From Clostridiaceae bacterium (GTDB lineage Bacteria; Bacillota; Clostridia; Lachnospirales; Lachnospiraceae), in assembly GCA_009911065.1 (NCBI GenBank), contig QXWR01000015.1, positions 1-64,000 on the forward strand: a stretch of DNA of 64,000 nucleotides. The letters are read 5' to 3'. Every line of letters begins with the position of its first letter. Within the stretch, counting starts at the first letter, position 1. Below are positions 8,443 through 17,522 of this stretch, one piece after another. Under the pieces are notes generated by a model. The model worked only from the letters and a program-made list of their open reading frames with translations. It did not search any database and had not been told where the DNA came from. The position numbers and the translations under genes are program-made.

Positions 8443-9333
8443 ATGGAACAATATGTATTTTTTGATGAACTGCCAAAAAAGGTCGCCAGGGCCATAGACC
8501 TGTTCCGGACATTTGAGGCGGCAGCCCTAAAATTTCGGCCCGAGGGCTATTACCTGGCATTCAGCGGGGGGAAGGACAGCGTGACAATCTACTGGCTGGC
8601 CAAGATGGCCGGGGTGAAGTTTACCGCCCACTACCATTTGACAACCGTGGACTCGCCGGAATTAGTCCGTTTCATCAGGAAGGATTACCCGGAGGTGCAG
8701 GTGGAAAAGCCGGAGCTTACCATGTGGGAGCTGATCGTAAAGAAACAGATCCCGCCTTTAAGGAGAGCCCGGTACTGCTGTGAGGTATTGAAAGAGCAGG
8801 GCGGAAAAGGCGCCTTTACCGTAACCGGAGTCCGCTGGCAGGAAAGCAGGAAACGAGAGAAACGATCCAATCTGGAAATTCTGACTTCTAATGATCCCAT
8901 TTATTTAAACTGTGACAATGAAGAATCCCGCCGCCAGGTGGAGACCTGTACACGAAAGGGCAAACGTGTATTAAATCCCATTATTGACTGGACAGAGGAG
9001 GAAGTGTGGCGGTTTATCCGAACTTATCATCTCCCCTATTGTATCCTGTATGACATGGGATTTAGACGGCTTGGGTGTCTGGGATGTCCCCTTGCAAGCA
9101 CGAAGAACCGGGAAAAAGAATTTGCCCGCTATCCCCAGTATGCCAGGGCCTATATCCGTGCCTTTGACCACATGGTGGAGGCCCGGACATCTGCAGGCAA
9201 GACAAAGGGTAGCTGGAAGGACGGGGAGAGCGTGTTTCGGTGGTGGATGTACGGGAATGGAAAACGGGAGAAGCAGATAGAGGGACAGATGGAATTTTTA
9301 TTTGATGACCATGGCGCCGGTACGGCGGCATAG
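8443..9333 (+). CDS. PAPS-reductase-like (adenine nucleotide alpha-hydrolase) protein
   Basis: 296 residues with the PP-loop SGGKDS at 41-46 near the N-terminus, a CCEVLK segment and a later LGCLGCP cysteine pair, the pattern of phosphoadenosine-phosphosulfate reductase family proteins. Members on phages and conjugative elements are not sulfate reducers. Their relative DndC acts in DNA phosphorothioation, but no dnd partners are visible here. The extreme C-terminus carries QMEFLF (282-287), resembling the sliding-clamp-binding motif. The start follows GGGAGAG. Substrate unknown; ATP-pyrophosphatase chemistry is inferred from the motif. Confidence 0.8.
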   Translation: MEQYVFFDELPKKVARAIDLFRTFEAAALKFRPEGYYLAFSGGKDSVTIYWLAKMAGVKFTAHYHLTTVDSPELVRFIRKDYPEVQVEKPELTMWELIVKKQIPPLRRARYCCEVLKEQGGKGAFTVTGVRWQESRKREKRSNLEILTSNDPIYLNCDNEESRRQVETCTRKGKRVLNPIIDWTEEEVWRFIRTYHLPYCILYDMGFRRLGCLGCPLASTKNREKEFARYPQYARAYIRAFDHMVEARTSAGKTKGSWKDGESVFRWWMYGNGKREKQIEGQMEFLFDDHGAGTAA

Positions 9334-9355
9334 CAGAAAGGAGGCAGGGATTTTT

Positions 9356-10153
9356 GTGGAGAGACATTCATGCAGGACCTGCAGGAATCTGGAGCAGGGA
9401 AGGAAAGAGGTGATGGAAGGCCGGCTAAAGGGACGGTACCGCTATGGCTGCAGCAGCCAGGGAAGCGGCTATGTCTGCGGATTTCTGGCTGGTGATGAAG
9501 ATTTGGAGACACTGTTCTGTAACTTGTGGCATGGGCAGTCTGAGAGGAAACCGGAGAAGCAGAAGGGAAAACAGAAGCCGGAAACGGAACTGGGAGAGAA
9601 CCTTCAGGAGTTGTTTGACCGCTGGAATGAGTGGTATCTCAGGGGCTGCCCGGAGGATAGGGCGACGGACGGAGTGTACTTAAACCGGCTCCGCCTTGCG
9701 ATTAAAGGATTGGTGGAAAGGATTGAGGAAACTCTGGAAGAGACCCAGTATCCGGAATGCTATTATTCCCCCTTGCCGCCGGAGGCTGCAGAGGATTATA
9801 TGGCGGATACGGACAGCCTGGTGAAAAGTGCCGAGAGGGCTTTGTATCAGTATATGAATTCTCCGGATTATCTTTGGCTGGAAACCTTTGTGAAGGAGCA
9901 GAGTGTTAAAGGTAAGAGGGATCAGAAAGCGGCGGTATTTCTTGACCATGTAAGGGCTTTGGAAGAAGCAATCAGCCAGAATCAGTTTCTCCGTATGAAA
10001 CAGGAACTGCGGCAGGAGGGGCTTCTGGCAGAATTGGCAAAATACAGGAGGACGGTTTCGGAGAAAGGGAATAAGGCGTCTGGAAGAAACAGCAGGAAAG
10101 GCAGGAAGGGAATATCCGGACAGTTTACGCTGTTTGGGGAGAAGGCATCCTGA
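9356..10153 (+). CDS. Hypothetical Cys-containing protein with C-terminal clamp-like motif
   Basis: No family recognised. From the GTG start (after AAAGGAGG) the protein has 265 residues; an upstream ATG at 9302 would overlap the previous gene by 32 bases and lacks a ribosome site. The N-terminus has a possible zinc site (CRTCRN, then two more Cys at YGC and YVC). The middle is helical and contains several Trp/Tyr-rich stretches. The tail is basic (KGNKASGRNSRKGRKG) and ends GQFTLFGEKAS, where QFTLF resembles a DnaN-clamp-binding pentapeptide. Probably DNA-associated; inference only. Confidence 0.6.
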   Translation: MERHSCRTCRNLEQGRKEVMEGRLKGRYRYGCSSQGSGYVCGFLAGDEDLETLFCNLWHGQSERKPEKQKGKQKPETELGENLQELFDRWNEWYLRGCPEDRATDGVYLNRLRLAIKGLVERIEETLEETQYPECYYSPLPPEAAEDYMADTDSLVKSAERALYQYMNSPDYLWLETFVKEQSVKGKRDQKAAVFLDHVRALEEAISQNQFLRMKQELRQEGLLAELAKYRRTVSEKGNKASGRNSRKGRKGISGQFTLFGEKAS

Positions 10154-10161
10154 TAGAACGC

Positions 10162-10215
10162 AGGAACTCTGGTGGAGTAAGGAACTCCGAGGGAGTATAA
10201 GAACTCGAAAGGATT
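10162..10215 (+). repeat. 18-base tandem repeat, about 2.5 copies
   Basis: AGGAACTCTGGTGGAGTA (10162-10179) is followed directly by AGGAACTCCGAGGGAGTA (10180-10197) and a third, decayed copy to 10215. The unit contains the self-complementary pair ACTC/GAGT, so each copy can fold. It lies between two accessory genes and its role is unknown. Confidence 0.5.
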
Positions 10216-10267
10216 GCAAAGCCCTACAGAGTACAAGGAGTAAAAATGATACAGGAAGGAGACGGGA

Positions 10268-10786
10268 ATGGATTATCAGATGTTGGTGAAGAACCTGTTC
10301 AATGACATGTTCGTGTTCTTTAATGGGACACAGCCTCTGGGGCTGGAGGCGCTGATTGATGTGTACCAGGATGAACCGCTGCTTATGGCATTGATCGGCA
10401 GGCTGGATGAGGCGGTAAAGGTTCCCTACAATGATGTTATGAAGGAATGCTATGCCTTTTATAAGCAGTATGCCGGGGGTGATTACACAGATGAAGTCTG
10501 GGAACAGATTGTGAAGGATATCCAGGACTTTAACCAGAAGTGGCAGAACCCCTGGTGCCGGGGAATTATTTTGGCGCTGTTGGAGCTGCTGGAACAGGAG
10601 GATAAGGAAAGGCAGGAACTCCAAAGCCAGGGGACTTTGGCGGAAGATGCAGCGCAGGAGCCTGGATTTACGGAAACAGAAGGGCAGAATGGAATGGAAT
10701 CTGTGCAGGAGGAAGGCGGGGAAACCGTCTTTCCGGAAACGGAATATGGAGAGGACGGGCAGCAGGGGGGAGACCTTGCCGCCTGA
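10268..10786 (+). CDS. Hypothetical element protein, 172 aa
   Basis: Acidic, largely helical protein behind an AAGGAGACGGGA ribosome site. The N-terminal 120 residues form a compact helical region (LVKNLFNDMFVFFNG, LEALIDVYQDEP, LLELLEQEDK); the last 50 are a low-complexity Glu/Gln/Gly tail. No motif recognised. It lies directly upstream of the PcfK-like gene and is presumably co-transcribed. Confidence 0.6.
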   Translation: MDYQMLVKNLFNDMFVFFNGTQPLGLEALIDVYQDEPLLMALIGRLDEAVKVPYNDVMKECYAFYKQYAGGDYTDEVWEQIVKDIQDFNQKWQNPWCRGIILALLELLEQEDKERQELQSQGTLAEDAAQEPGFTETEGQNGMESVQEEGGETVFPETEYGEDGQQGGDLAA

Positions 10787-10859
10787 TGATCTGCGGGGCT
10801 GGGAAGATATGATTTCCCGGCCCTTTTCAGAGATGATTTTCGGATGAGGGAGAAGGAAC

Positions 10860-11669
10860 ATGGCCAAAAGTATATTTGAGAAGATGGAAAGTATCCAGGA
10901 GGTCAACCGCATGGCAGGGGAACTGCGGCGGCTAGGAATGAAGGAGAAGTTAAAGGAGCTTGCAGACAAAAATCAGGTAATGGATGAGGATCTTAAGGCG
11001 TTTTTCCTTGGGAAACGGTATTTTCTTGTTGATGCGGGGGAGACACAAAAGACCTATGACACGTCCAGGGCAAAGCTGATGGATGAAATGCTTACCTTAA
11101 ACGACCCTCTTTTTGGAAACGTCATCTGTGGTTTTCTGCTCCAGTGCTGCGGTGAGCCAGATTTTCAGGAGGCTGTGCTTCAGGAGCATAAGACGTTACA
11201 GAGGTGTATCGAATATGTGATGGAGCAGGCTTACGGGCTGCTGGATGAGAACCAGAAAAAGGCCAGAAGGGATACGGCGGTGGCCGTGGTCTCGGATCAG
11301 GTTTTTGAATGGGCCAAGGGATATTATGCTGTAGATGATAAGGCGGCTCTGGAAGAAAAAAGAAAAAAGGCGGAGACGGCATTTCAAAACCGGAATAAGC
11401 CCAAGGGAAGTAAGGCTGCAGGGAAAGGGACTTCTAAAAAGAAGACGACCAAAGCAGCTAAGACTCCAAGGAAACACTCAGGGACAGCTGCGGGGTTGGC
11501 AGAGCCGGAAGCTGGCACAAATATGGGAGATTCGGAAAAGGGTATGGAAGTGAAGACGGCAACGGACAGGAGACCGGAAAATACCCTGGCAGGAACAGAA
11601 ATACAGACAGCAGAAAGAGGACAGATTGAAGGACAGGTTTCCATGTTTGCCATGGGTTCGGCGGTATAG
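10860..11669 (+). CDS. PcfK-like / AcrIIA9-family protein
   Basis: 269 residues. Residues about 80-160 (FLLQCCGEPDFQEAVLQ, then TLQRCIEYVMEQA, then FEWAKGYYAVDD) match the layout of the PcfK domain as I know it, the same fold as the Cas9 inhibitor AcrIIA9. The rest is a basic Lys-rich linker (about 170-205) and an acidic tail ending GQVSMFAM, where QVSMF resembles a clamp-binding pentapeptide. PcfK proteins are encoded next to PcfJ in Gram-positive conjugative elements, and a PcfJ-like gene follows here. Anti-CRISPR activity is possible but cannot be claimed from sequence. Confidence 0.55.
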   Translation: MAKSIFEKMESIQEVNRMAGELRRLGMKEKLKELADKNQVMDEDLKAFFLGKRYFLVDAGETQKTYDTSRAKLMDEMLTLNDPLFGNVICGFLLQCCGEPDFQEAVLQEHKTLQRCIEYVMEQAYGLLDENQKKARRDTAVAVVSDQVFEWAKGYYAVDDKAALEEKRKKAETAFQNRNKPKGSKAAGKGTSKKKTTKAAKTPRKHSGTAAGLAEPEAGTNMGDSEKGMEVKTATDRRPENTLAGTEIQTAERGQIEGQVSMFAMGSAV

Positions 11670-11727
11670 GAAAGCCAGTGATACAGAATGAAGAAAAGAT
11701 GAGAAGAAGAAAAAGGAGAATTGAGAA

Positions 11728-12285
11728 ATGGTACTTGCCTATAAAGGATTTGAACAGGACTTATCCTGCACATCAGGAGGAAACCGTTTTCAGTATGCCC
11801 TTGGGCGCTGGAATGAGGAGCCGGAGGCCAACTGCGGCCGGAACGGGTTTCACTGTGCGGAGAATCCCCTGGACTGTCTGCGTTACTATCCGGAATGGAA
11901 GAAATCTGTCTATTATCTGGTGGCGGCAGGCGGTGACATTGATGAGGATGAGGTTGACAGTAAGATTTCATGTACCAGGCTGAGACTGATAAAGCAGCTG
12001 GATCTGGAGGGGTTTGTAGCCCACAGTCTGAATTATATCTGGAACCACCCATTTCGGGAAGACAACAGCAAGGTGCAGAAAGAGAAGGGGGAGGCATTGG
12101 CGTCCGATGGTTTTGTGATCGTCAGAGGAAAGACACCAAAAGCCAAAGGGCAGATGGGAGACGTGCTTGGATTGATTAAGGAAGAACGGGGAAATAAAAG
12201 AGCTAAAAGAGTGGGAATCTATGTGGTAGACGGGAAAACAATCCTGCCGGATACCTGGTATAACATTTATGGAAAACGCACATAG
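11728..12285 (+). CDS. DUF7666-type protein
   Basis: 185 residues. The first half has the layout of the DUF7666 domain common in phages and ICEs: MVLAYKGFEQDLSC, then GFHCAENPLDCLRYY. This Cys/aromatic-rich domain has unknown function. The C-terminal 60 residues are basic. The start follows AAAAGGAGAA. The gene belongs to the same accessory train as its neighbours. Family assignment is from recalled pattern; molecular role unknown. Confidence 0.6.
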   Translation: MVLAYKGFEQDLSCTSGGNRFQYALGRWNEEPEANCGRNGFHCAENPLDCLRYYPEWKKSVYYLVAAGGDIDEDEVDSKISCTRLRLIKQLDLEGFVAHSLNYIWNHPFREDNSKVQKEKGEALASDGFVIVRGKTPKAKGQMGDVLGLIKEERGNKRAKRVGIYVVDGKTILPDTWYNIYGKRT

Positions 12286-12314
12286 AATTCGGAGAAGGGA
12301 GCAGAAATAGCGGA

Positions 12315-14489
12315 ATGAAGAAAAAGGCATTAAAGAAACTGAGAAGCCTTCAGGCTACTAAAAATATGATGGAACTGGCAAAAGCGGAGATTCCGGAGAG
12401 GAACCGGTACTGGAAGCAGGAACATTATAAACATAATCTTTTTATGCGGTGCCAGGTGGAAGAGGGGATCCTGAAAGTATTTCTGTTTGCCACAAGGGAA
12501 CTGCGGCTTGGAAGCCGTAAGCCCCTTTATGAGGTGTTCGTAGACAGGAAGTCCCGATCATTTGTGACCTGGGATACGATTTATGAAAGGTGGAGGGAGG
12601 CAAAGATAGACTGTCTGACCCTGCCTGACCGTTCCTGGGAAGCGGGAACCTATATCAGCTTAAGGGATAATCAAATCTTGAAAAAGTATCTGGGAGTCTT
12701 GCAGGACGGATATGAAGGGCTCCTGGAATACCAGCGGAGGATCAGAAGAGAACAGCTGGAGAAAAGGCAGAGAAAAGAAACCGATGCCTGGGACCTGTAT
12801 CTGGCCCAGGTTCCGGAACTGCCAAAAGATTGGGAAGAATGGGTGGATAAGGAGGGAATTGAACAGAATTATATATTCTATGACTATTCCCGGAGAAAGA
12901 ATCAGAAGGGGTACTGTACCTGGTGTGAGAAAGAGGTTCCTATTGAAAAGCCAAGGCATAACAGAGAAGGGACTTGTCCGGTCTGCGGCCATAAGATCCA
13001 GTACAAAGCCAGAGGGCGTGCAGGCAGGTTCTGGAGCGAAAAAGAGAATCTCTATCTTTTACAGGACTGCCGGGACGGAATGGTGCTGCGTGAGTTTACA
13101 GCATGGCGCCATTACAGAACAGGGGAATATGAAACCCCGGAGCGTTTCTGGGAGGAGAACAGGAGAGTTATTTATAAGGAGGGGCTGGAGGCAAGGTCCT
13201 TTTATCATGGTCTCTATAAACAAAGGGTCTTTCGGTGGATTGAGACAGAGAATTGGAGCCGCAGTTCTTACTATAACTATGGGCAGTATTATGGAAAGGG
13301 ATATAAGGGCCATGTATATGGGGCCTCTATGCCGGAACCGGAATGTAAAGGCCTGATGAAAACGGGGCTGCCGCAGCTTCTGGAAAGAATGGGAATCATT
13401 GACCCGGAACAGTATATAGGATGTTTAAAGAGGAATCCTTATTTGGAACGGCTGGTAAAAAGCGGACTTTTCCGGTTGTCTAAAGAAGTATATGAAGGAA
13501 GGGCAGAACTGGAGGTTGGGGAATCGCCGGACTTTGCCAAAGCTCTTGGGATTGATAAATACCGTATGAAACGGCTGAGAGAGCATAATGGCGGGAGCCG
13601 GTATTTAAGATGGCTGATTCTGGAGAAACAGCAGGGAAAAGAAATCTTGGATTCTGTAATCGACTATTTTTCCGGTCATAACATTGAACCGGGAGACCTG
13701 GATTTTATATCAGGCCAGATGAGCGCGGTGCGGATCAAAAATTTTTTGGAAAAACAGCGGGGACTGTCAGGGAGAAGTTCAAAGGAACTGCTTTCTACTT
13801 GGAGGGACTATCTTTCCATGTGCGCCAGACTGGGACGGGACATTAATCAGGAACTTTTCTTTAAGCCGAAAGATCTGATAAAAAGCCATGATGAGGCGGT
13901 GGGACTGTGCGAAGATAAGAAGATCGCTTTGCAGGCGGCGGAGGTAATCAGAAAGTATCCGGATGTAGATGAAATCTGCCAGTCTGTTAGGGAAAAATAT
14001 GAATTTGCAGACAAAGAATACCGGATTGTCATGCCCCGAAGGGTGGAGGATATCATATATGACGGTCAGGCTTTGAGACATTGTACCAGTTCCAGTGAGA
14101 TTTATTATGACAGAATCCAGAACAGGGAATCCTATATCATGTTTCTTCGGAAAGCCGGGGAGCCGGATAAGCCTTACTATACCCTGGAAGTAGAACCGGA
14201 TGGAACGGTGAGACAGAAACGGACTGTGGGAGACCGGCAAAATATAGATTTTGAAAACGCCACAGGTTTTATCAGGAAGTGGCAGAAGGAAATTCAGAAG
14301 CGTCTGACTAAGGAAGACCATAGACTGGCCCAGGAAAGTTCCCGTCTCCGGCTTGAGGAGTTTAGGGAGCTGAGGGAAAAGAAGGCAAAGATCTGGCATG
14401 GACATCTCCAGGGGAAACTGCTGGCAGATGTGTTGGAGGCTGATCTGATGGAAGCAGTCAGGTGCATGGAAGCGGAAGATGCGGCTTGA
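12315..14489 (+). CDS. PcfJ-domain protein
   Basis: 724 residues. Residues about 200-230 form a zinc ribbon (CTWCEKE and CPVCGHK). The PcfJ domain lies in the last third: IYDGQALRHCTSSSE, then SYIMFLRK, YYTLEVEPDG and RQKRTVGD, the conserved order for this family. PcfJ is encoded in the conjugation region of enterococcal pCF10 and many Firmicute ICEs; its biochemical role is not established. Length is typical for the family's large form. The upstream PcfK-like gene supports the call. Confidence 0.8.
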   Translation: MKKKALKKLRSLQATKNMMELAKAEIPERNRYWKQEHYKHNLFMRCQVEEGILKVFLFATRELRLGSRKPLYEVFVDRKSRSFVTWDTIYERWREAKIDCLTLPDRSWEAGTYISLRDNQILKKYLGVLQDGYEGLLEYQRRIRREQLEKRQRKETDAWDLYLAQVPELPKDWEEWVDKEGIEQNYIFYDYSRRKNQKGYCTWCEKEVPIEKPRHNREGTCPVCGHKIQYKARGRAGRFWSEKENLYLLQDCRDGMVLREFTAWRHYRTGEYETPERFWEENRRVIYKEGLEARSFYHGLYKQRVFRWIETENWSRSSYYNYGQYYGKGYKGHVYGASMPEPECKGLMKTGLPQLLERMGIIDPEQYIGCLKRNPYLERLVKSGLFRLSKEVYEGRAELEVGESPDFAKALGIDKYRMKRLREHNGGSRYLRWLILEKQQGKEILDSVIDYFSGHNIEPGDLDFISGQMSAVRIKNFLEKQRGLSGRSSKELLSTWRDYLSMCARLGRDINQELFFKPKDLIKSHDEAVGLCEDKKIALQAAEVIRKYPDVDEICQSVREKYEFADKEYRIVMPRRVEDIIYDGQALRHCTSSSEIYYDRIQNRESYIMFLRKAGEPDKPYYTLEVEPDGTVRQKRTVGDRQNIDFENATGFIRKWQKEIQKRLTKEDHRLAQESSRLRLEEFRELREKKAKIWHGHLQGKLLADVLEADLMEAVRCMEAEDAA

Positions 14490-14571
14490 ATTTTATGGGG
14501 AATGGTATAGCAGTTAATGGAAAAGGACACATTTTCATATGGGTGAGTAACAAAATAGAATAGACAGCCAA

Positions 14572-14784
14572 GTGTTTCATAGAAAAGACAGGGAGCTTCT
14601 GTATGATGCATGTATTTGTTATGGAAACCGTCTTTCGGCGGCCGGTCAGGAAATAAATGGTTGTCCGGAGGCAGCAGGGTACTTAAACATCAGGTCAGAG
14701 GAGGCTTATTGTATGGCACAACGGATTGCAGACGTCATGAGTATGGAAGAAAAGAAAGGAGAGGGCAGTTATGGAGTTTTATGA
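14572..14784 (+). CDS. Small hypothetical protein overlapping DUF6809 gene
   Basis: Possible 70-residue protein from a GTG start. It is helical, has three Cys, and shows an EEAYCMAQRIADVMSMEEKK region that looks protein-like. It overlaps the next gene by 14 bases, suggesting coupling. There is no clear ribosome site, so the start is uncertain. Confidence 0.4.
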   Translation: MFHRKDRELLYDACICYGNRLSAAGQEINGCPEAAGYLNIRSEEAYCMAQRIADVMSMEEKKGEGSYGVL

Positions 14785-15178
14785 GACAGAGGAAGGAAAA
14801 CGGTTTTTTGATGTCCAGGTTCCGTCACTGATCCGGGCATTGGAAGATCTGACAAGTGTGCTGAAGCAGAAGCAGGCGCCGGTAGAATTGCCAGTGGAAA
14901 CAAAACAGGATTTCCTGAGGGAGCTTTATTGCGGAAACATAGAGATCGGCGTTCATTCCATGGAGAATTATTCCGGTGAAGCATTAAAAGAGGTCACTGC
15001 TCTTCAGGACGAACTGAAAAAGCAGCTGACAGAGGAGCAATGGGAGCTGTTCCAGTCCTGCAGTTCTAAGGCCGCCAGTTATGCGTCATCAGAAGCCAGC
15101 CGGATGTTCCAGCATGGGTTCCGTCTGTCGGTGAATCTGATTGTGGCAGGACTTGGTGTATCAGGGGAAAACAAATAA
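14771..15178 (+). CDS. DUF6809 family protein
   Basis: 135 residues, the usual size. The family pattern is visible: FLRELYCGNIEI, then an internal helical hairpin (LQDELKKQLTEEQWELFQ), and the closing FQHGFRLSVNLIVAGL. These proteins are small, helical and confined to Clostridia and their mobile elements; no function is known. The start follows AAAGGAGAGGG. Confidence 0.7.
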   Translation: MEFYETEEGKRFFDVQVPSLIRALEDLTSVLKQKQAPVELPVETKQDFLRELYCGNIEIGVHSMENYSGEALKEVTALQDELKKQLTEEQWELFQSCSSKAASYASSEASRMFQHGFRLSVNLIVAGLGVSGENK

Positions 15179-15269
15179 GATGTTTTTTATACGTAAAAAT
15201 AGGAACTTATGGAGAGGCATGGATAGCCGGCCTGCTTCTCCATGAAATGATTAAAAGAGGGAGATTACT

Positions 15270-15680
15270 ATGAGGAAGGTATTTAAACTGAAAAAATACT
15301 GGGAGGATTACCGGATTACTTTGAGGGTCAGTTTTTATCAGAAAGGGAATCTGGCGATTCAAATGCTGCATTGGGATAAGAAAGAACGGTGCTGGCTGCC
15401 ATGGGATTCTTTGACCGTGAACCTGGAAGGAAAGCGGGAGAAAGATCATGCCTTTATAGATACCAACAATCATGGGGAAGAGATTCTGGCATGGATTCTG
15501 CGTTATGGATTGGCAGTGCCTACCGGGAAAGAACAGCAGAGCGGCTTTTGTATCTATCCGGAGTATCGTTTTAGAGAGAAGGTGCTGAGGGAACTTGACA
15601 AGGATGGGTATGAGGAATATCTGGCAGAGCTGGAAAAGCGTAGTGCAGGAAAGAAGAGTGGGAGGCGGAAAAGCGCATGA
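15270..15680 (+). CDS. DUF4313-type protein
   Basis: 136 residues matching the layout of DUF4313: an N-terminal KKYWEDYRITLRVSFY strand pair, then LPWDSLTVNL, then HAFIDTNNHGEEILAWI and the QSGFCIYPEYRF motif. Function of the family is unknown; it is frequent in Firmicute conjugative elements. Start chosen at ATG after GAGGGAG. The C-terminus is basic. Confidence 0.7.
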   Translation: MRKVFKLKKYWEDYRITLRVSFYQKGNLAIQMLHWDKKERCWLPWDSLTVNLEGKREKDHAFIDTNNHGEEILAWILRYGLAVPTGKEQQSGFCIYPEYRFREKVLRELDKDGYEEYLAELEKRSAGKKSGRRKSA

Positions 15681-15835
15681 TACACAGCTGATGTGGGAAA
15701 ATGCAGTTAGAGAACGGAAAAGATATTACTTCTCTCTAAAAAATATTAATAGGAATTGTGGTATTTTTTGGTACAATAACATACAGAGATATTTTATGAG
15801 GGACAGAAAAAAGGGTAGTAGGAGGTACAGTTTTC

Positions 15836-17199
15836 ATGTATCTGAAACGCAAAATATATGACCGCCTGGTGGAATGGAAGAATGACAAGAGCCACAGAAC
15901 GTTGGAGGTAAACGGCGCCAGACAGACCGGAAAGACTTACATCATTAATAAATTTGCGGATGAAAATTTTTTTATAAAATTTACATCAATCTGTTTGACC
16001 TTTCAGGAAAGCAGTTTATGGAGTGCTATGAGAAAGCAACAGAGTGGGTTCCTGGAAGCAGGAGAATCGAATCGCCGCTTCACGAAGCATTCCGGCTGTA
16101 TGAGCCGTCATTTAGGGATTGTGCGGATATGGTGATCATTATTGATGAAATCCAGGAGTCTTGGGAGATTTATAATCGGATCAGGGAATCTGCCAGGCAG
16201 TTTTCGGCACGCTTTATTATCACAGGAAGCTATCTTGGCAGGATACTGGAACCGGAGTTTAAGTATGCCAGCGGGGATATTACAAGGCTGAGGATTTATA
16301 CGCTTTCCTTTGAAGAATTTCTGGAGGCACTGGATGAGAACCTTTACCAGACATGGTTACGGCTTCCGGTGCCGGAGGCAGATGATAGCTGTCCGGAGGT
16401 ATATGAGCAGTTGAAGGAAGCATATGACCTCTATTGCCAGATTGGTGGTTATCCGAAGGTGGTGGAAGCGTATCTGGAAAAGCAGGAAATCCTGGCAGCA
16501 CAGAAGGAACTGGTGCGGATTATCCAGATTTTTTTGGAAGAATCCATGCGGTATTTTAAAGATATCATAGATATCAGTGTGTTTACTAATATTTTCTTTA
16601 GTATCTGTCGCATTCTGCTAAGGAAAAAGAAGGGACTGGAGGAGGACAGTGCCAGTGAAGAACTGCAAAAACTGGTTACCAGGAACTATTCCAGCAATCT
16701 GTCTAAGGAGACCTGCAACCGGGCGATTAACTGGCTGTATCATTCAGGGATTATTGGGTTTTGCGGAAAGGTCATTGAGATGGACTTTCTTGATTTTAAA
16801 CCGGGGAGGCGCTGCTTCTTTATGGTTCCAGGGGTTGCGTCTTATTATCTGAACAGGGTAGGAACCACCGACGCGACCATTCATGGGACACTGAATGAGA
16901 ACTATGTGTTCATCAATCTTTTAAAGAGCCAAGATTTCCCAGAAGAGATCACGTTTGAAATGCCCGCATTTGCCACTTATAAGGGTGGAGAAATTGACTA
17001 TGTGGTGCAGACGGTCAAAGGGCACAGAAGATATCTGGTGGAGGTGAAATCCGGAAAAGGAAAGGCAGCGACTGCGCTTAAGGCGTTGGAAGCCGGGAAA
17101 GGAGACTATCTGCTGTATCTGAAGGGCGGCACGAAAGGCGGTAAGGAAGGGAAAATTCTTACGCTGCCTTTGTATATGCTGGAACGGTTTATGTTTTAG
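15836..17199 (+). pseudogene. AAA ATPase with DUF4143-like C-terminus, frameshifted in a T7 run
   Basis: Two overlapping frames together make one ATPase. The first (from 15836) has Walker A GARQTGKTY (GKT at 32-34). The second (from about 15974 to 17199) has Walker B VIIIDEIQES, sensor FIITGSYLG and a C-terminal PD-(D/E)XK-like block (GEIDYVV, YLVEVKSGK). The frames join at seven T residues (15967-15973). One extra T, or a -1 slip, yields AAT TTT TTT TAT AAA ATT and an uninterrupted 454-residue protein of normal family length. Either a disrupted gene, a base-call error, or programmed -1 slippage on a T-TTT-TTT heptamer. It has an AT-rich upstream region and lies just before a terminator, so it may be a separate cargo. 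Confidence 0.75.
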
Positions 17200-17233
17200 A
17201 AATAGTAGAAGAAGGAATCGAAAGATTGCAAAG

Positions 17234-17260
17234 AAAGGCCGTGGGAAACTGCGGCCTTTT
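17234..17260 (+). terminator. Rho-independent terminator after the ATPase gene
   Basis: Stem AAAGGCCG (17234-17241) pairs with CGGCCTTT (17252-17259) around a 10-base loop, with a short T-run within the second arm. It closes the ATPase transcript. Confidence 0.7.
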
Positions 17261-17307
17261 GTGATACTTTAAGATACGAAGTGTTTAGAGGAAAGAAGGA
17301 GGAACCC

Positions 17308-17514
17308 ATGAAGACAAAGGGGAAATGGCTTGATGAATACTGTAACAGCTGCGGTGAGCAGATCAATACCTGGGATAAACGGATATCAAAGGTACTGGCC
17401 TATAAATATCCCTGCTGTGAGAAGTGTATTGCAAAGGAATATGATATGGAGCCGGAAGCACTCCGAATACGGATGGAGAACATTTTTGGAATGCGGCCCT
17501 GCCTGGGGTTATAG
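17308..17514 (+). CDS. Small zinc-finger-like protein
   Basis: 68 residues with two CxxC-type pairs (CNSCGEQ, and CCEKC) about 30 residues apart, the pattern of a treble-clef or ribbon zinc site. Start at ATG 17308 after AAGGAGGAA, rather than the GTG 27 bases upstream that would place the ribosome site inside the gene. Eight bases separate it from the next Cys-rich gene, so they form a pair. Function unknown. Confidence 0.6.
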   Translation: MKTKGKWLDEYCNSCGEQINTWDKRISKVLAYKYPCCEKCIAKEYDMEPEALRIRMENIFGMRPCLGL

Positions 17515-17522
17515 GAGGCAGG

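Noticed and set aside
9680..10969. Long minus-strand frame
   Set aside because: Shadow of two well-supported plus-strand genes; no start signal; Leu/Ser/Pro-rich as expected for antisense of Glu/Arg-rich genes.
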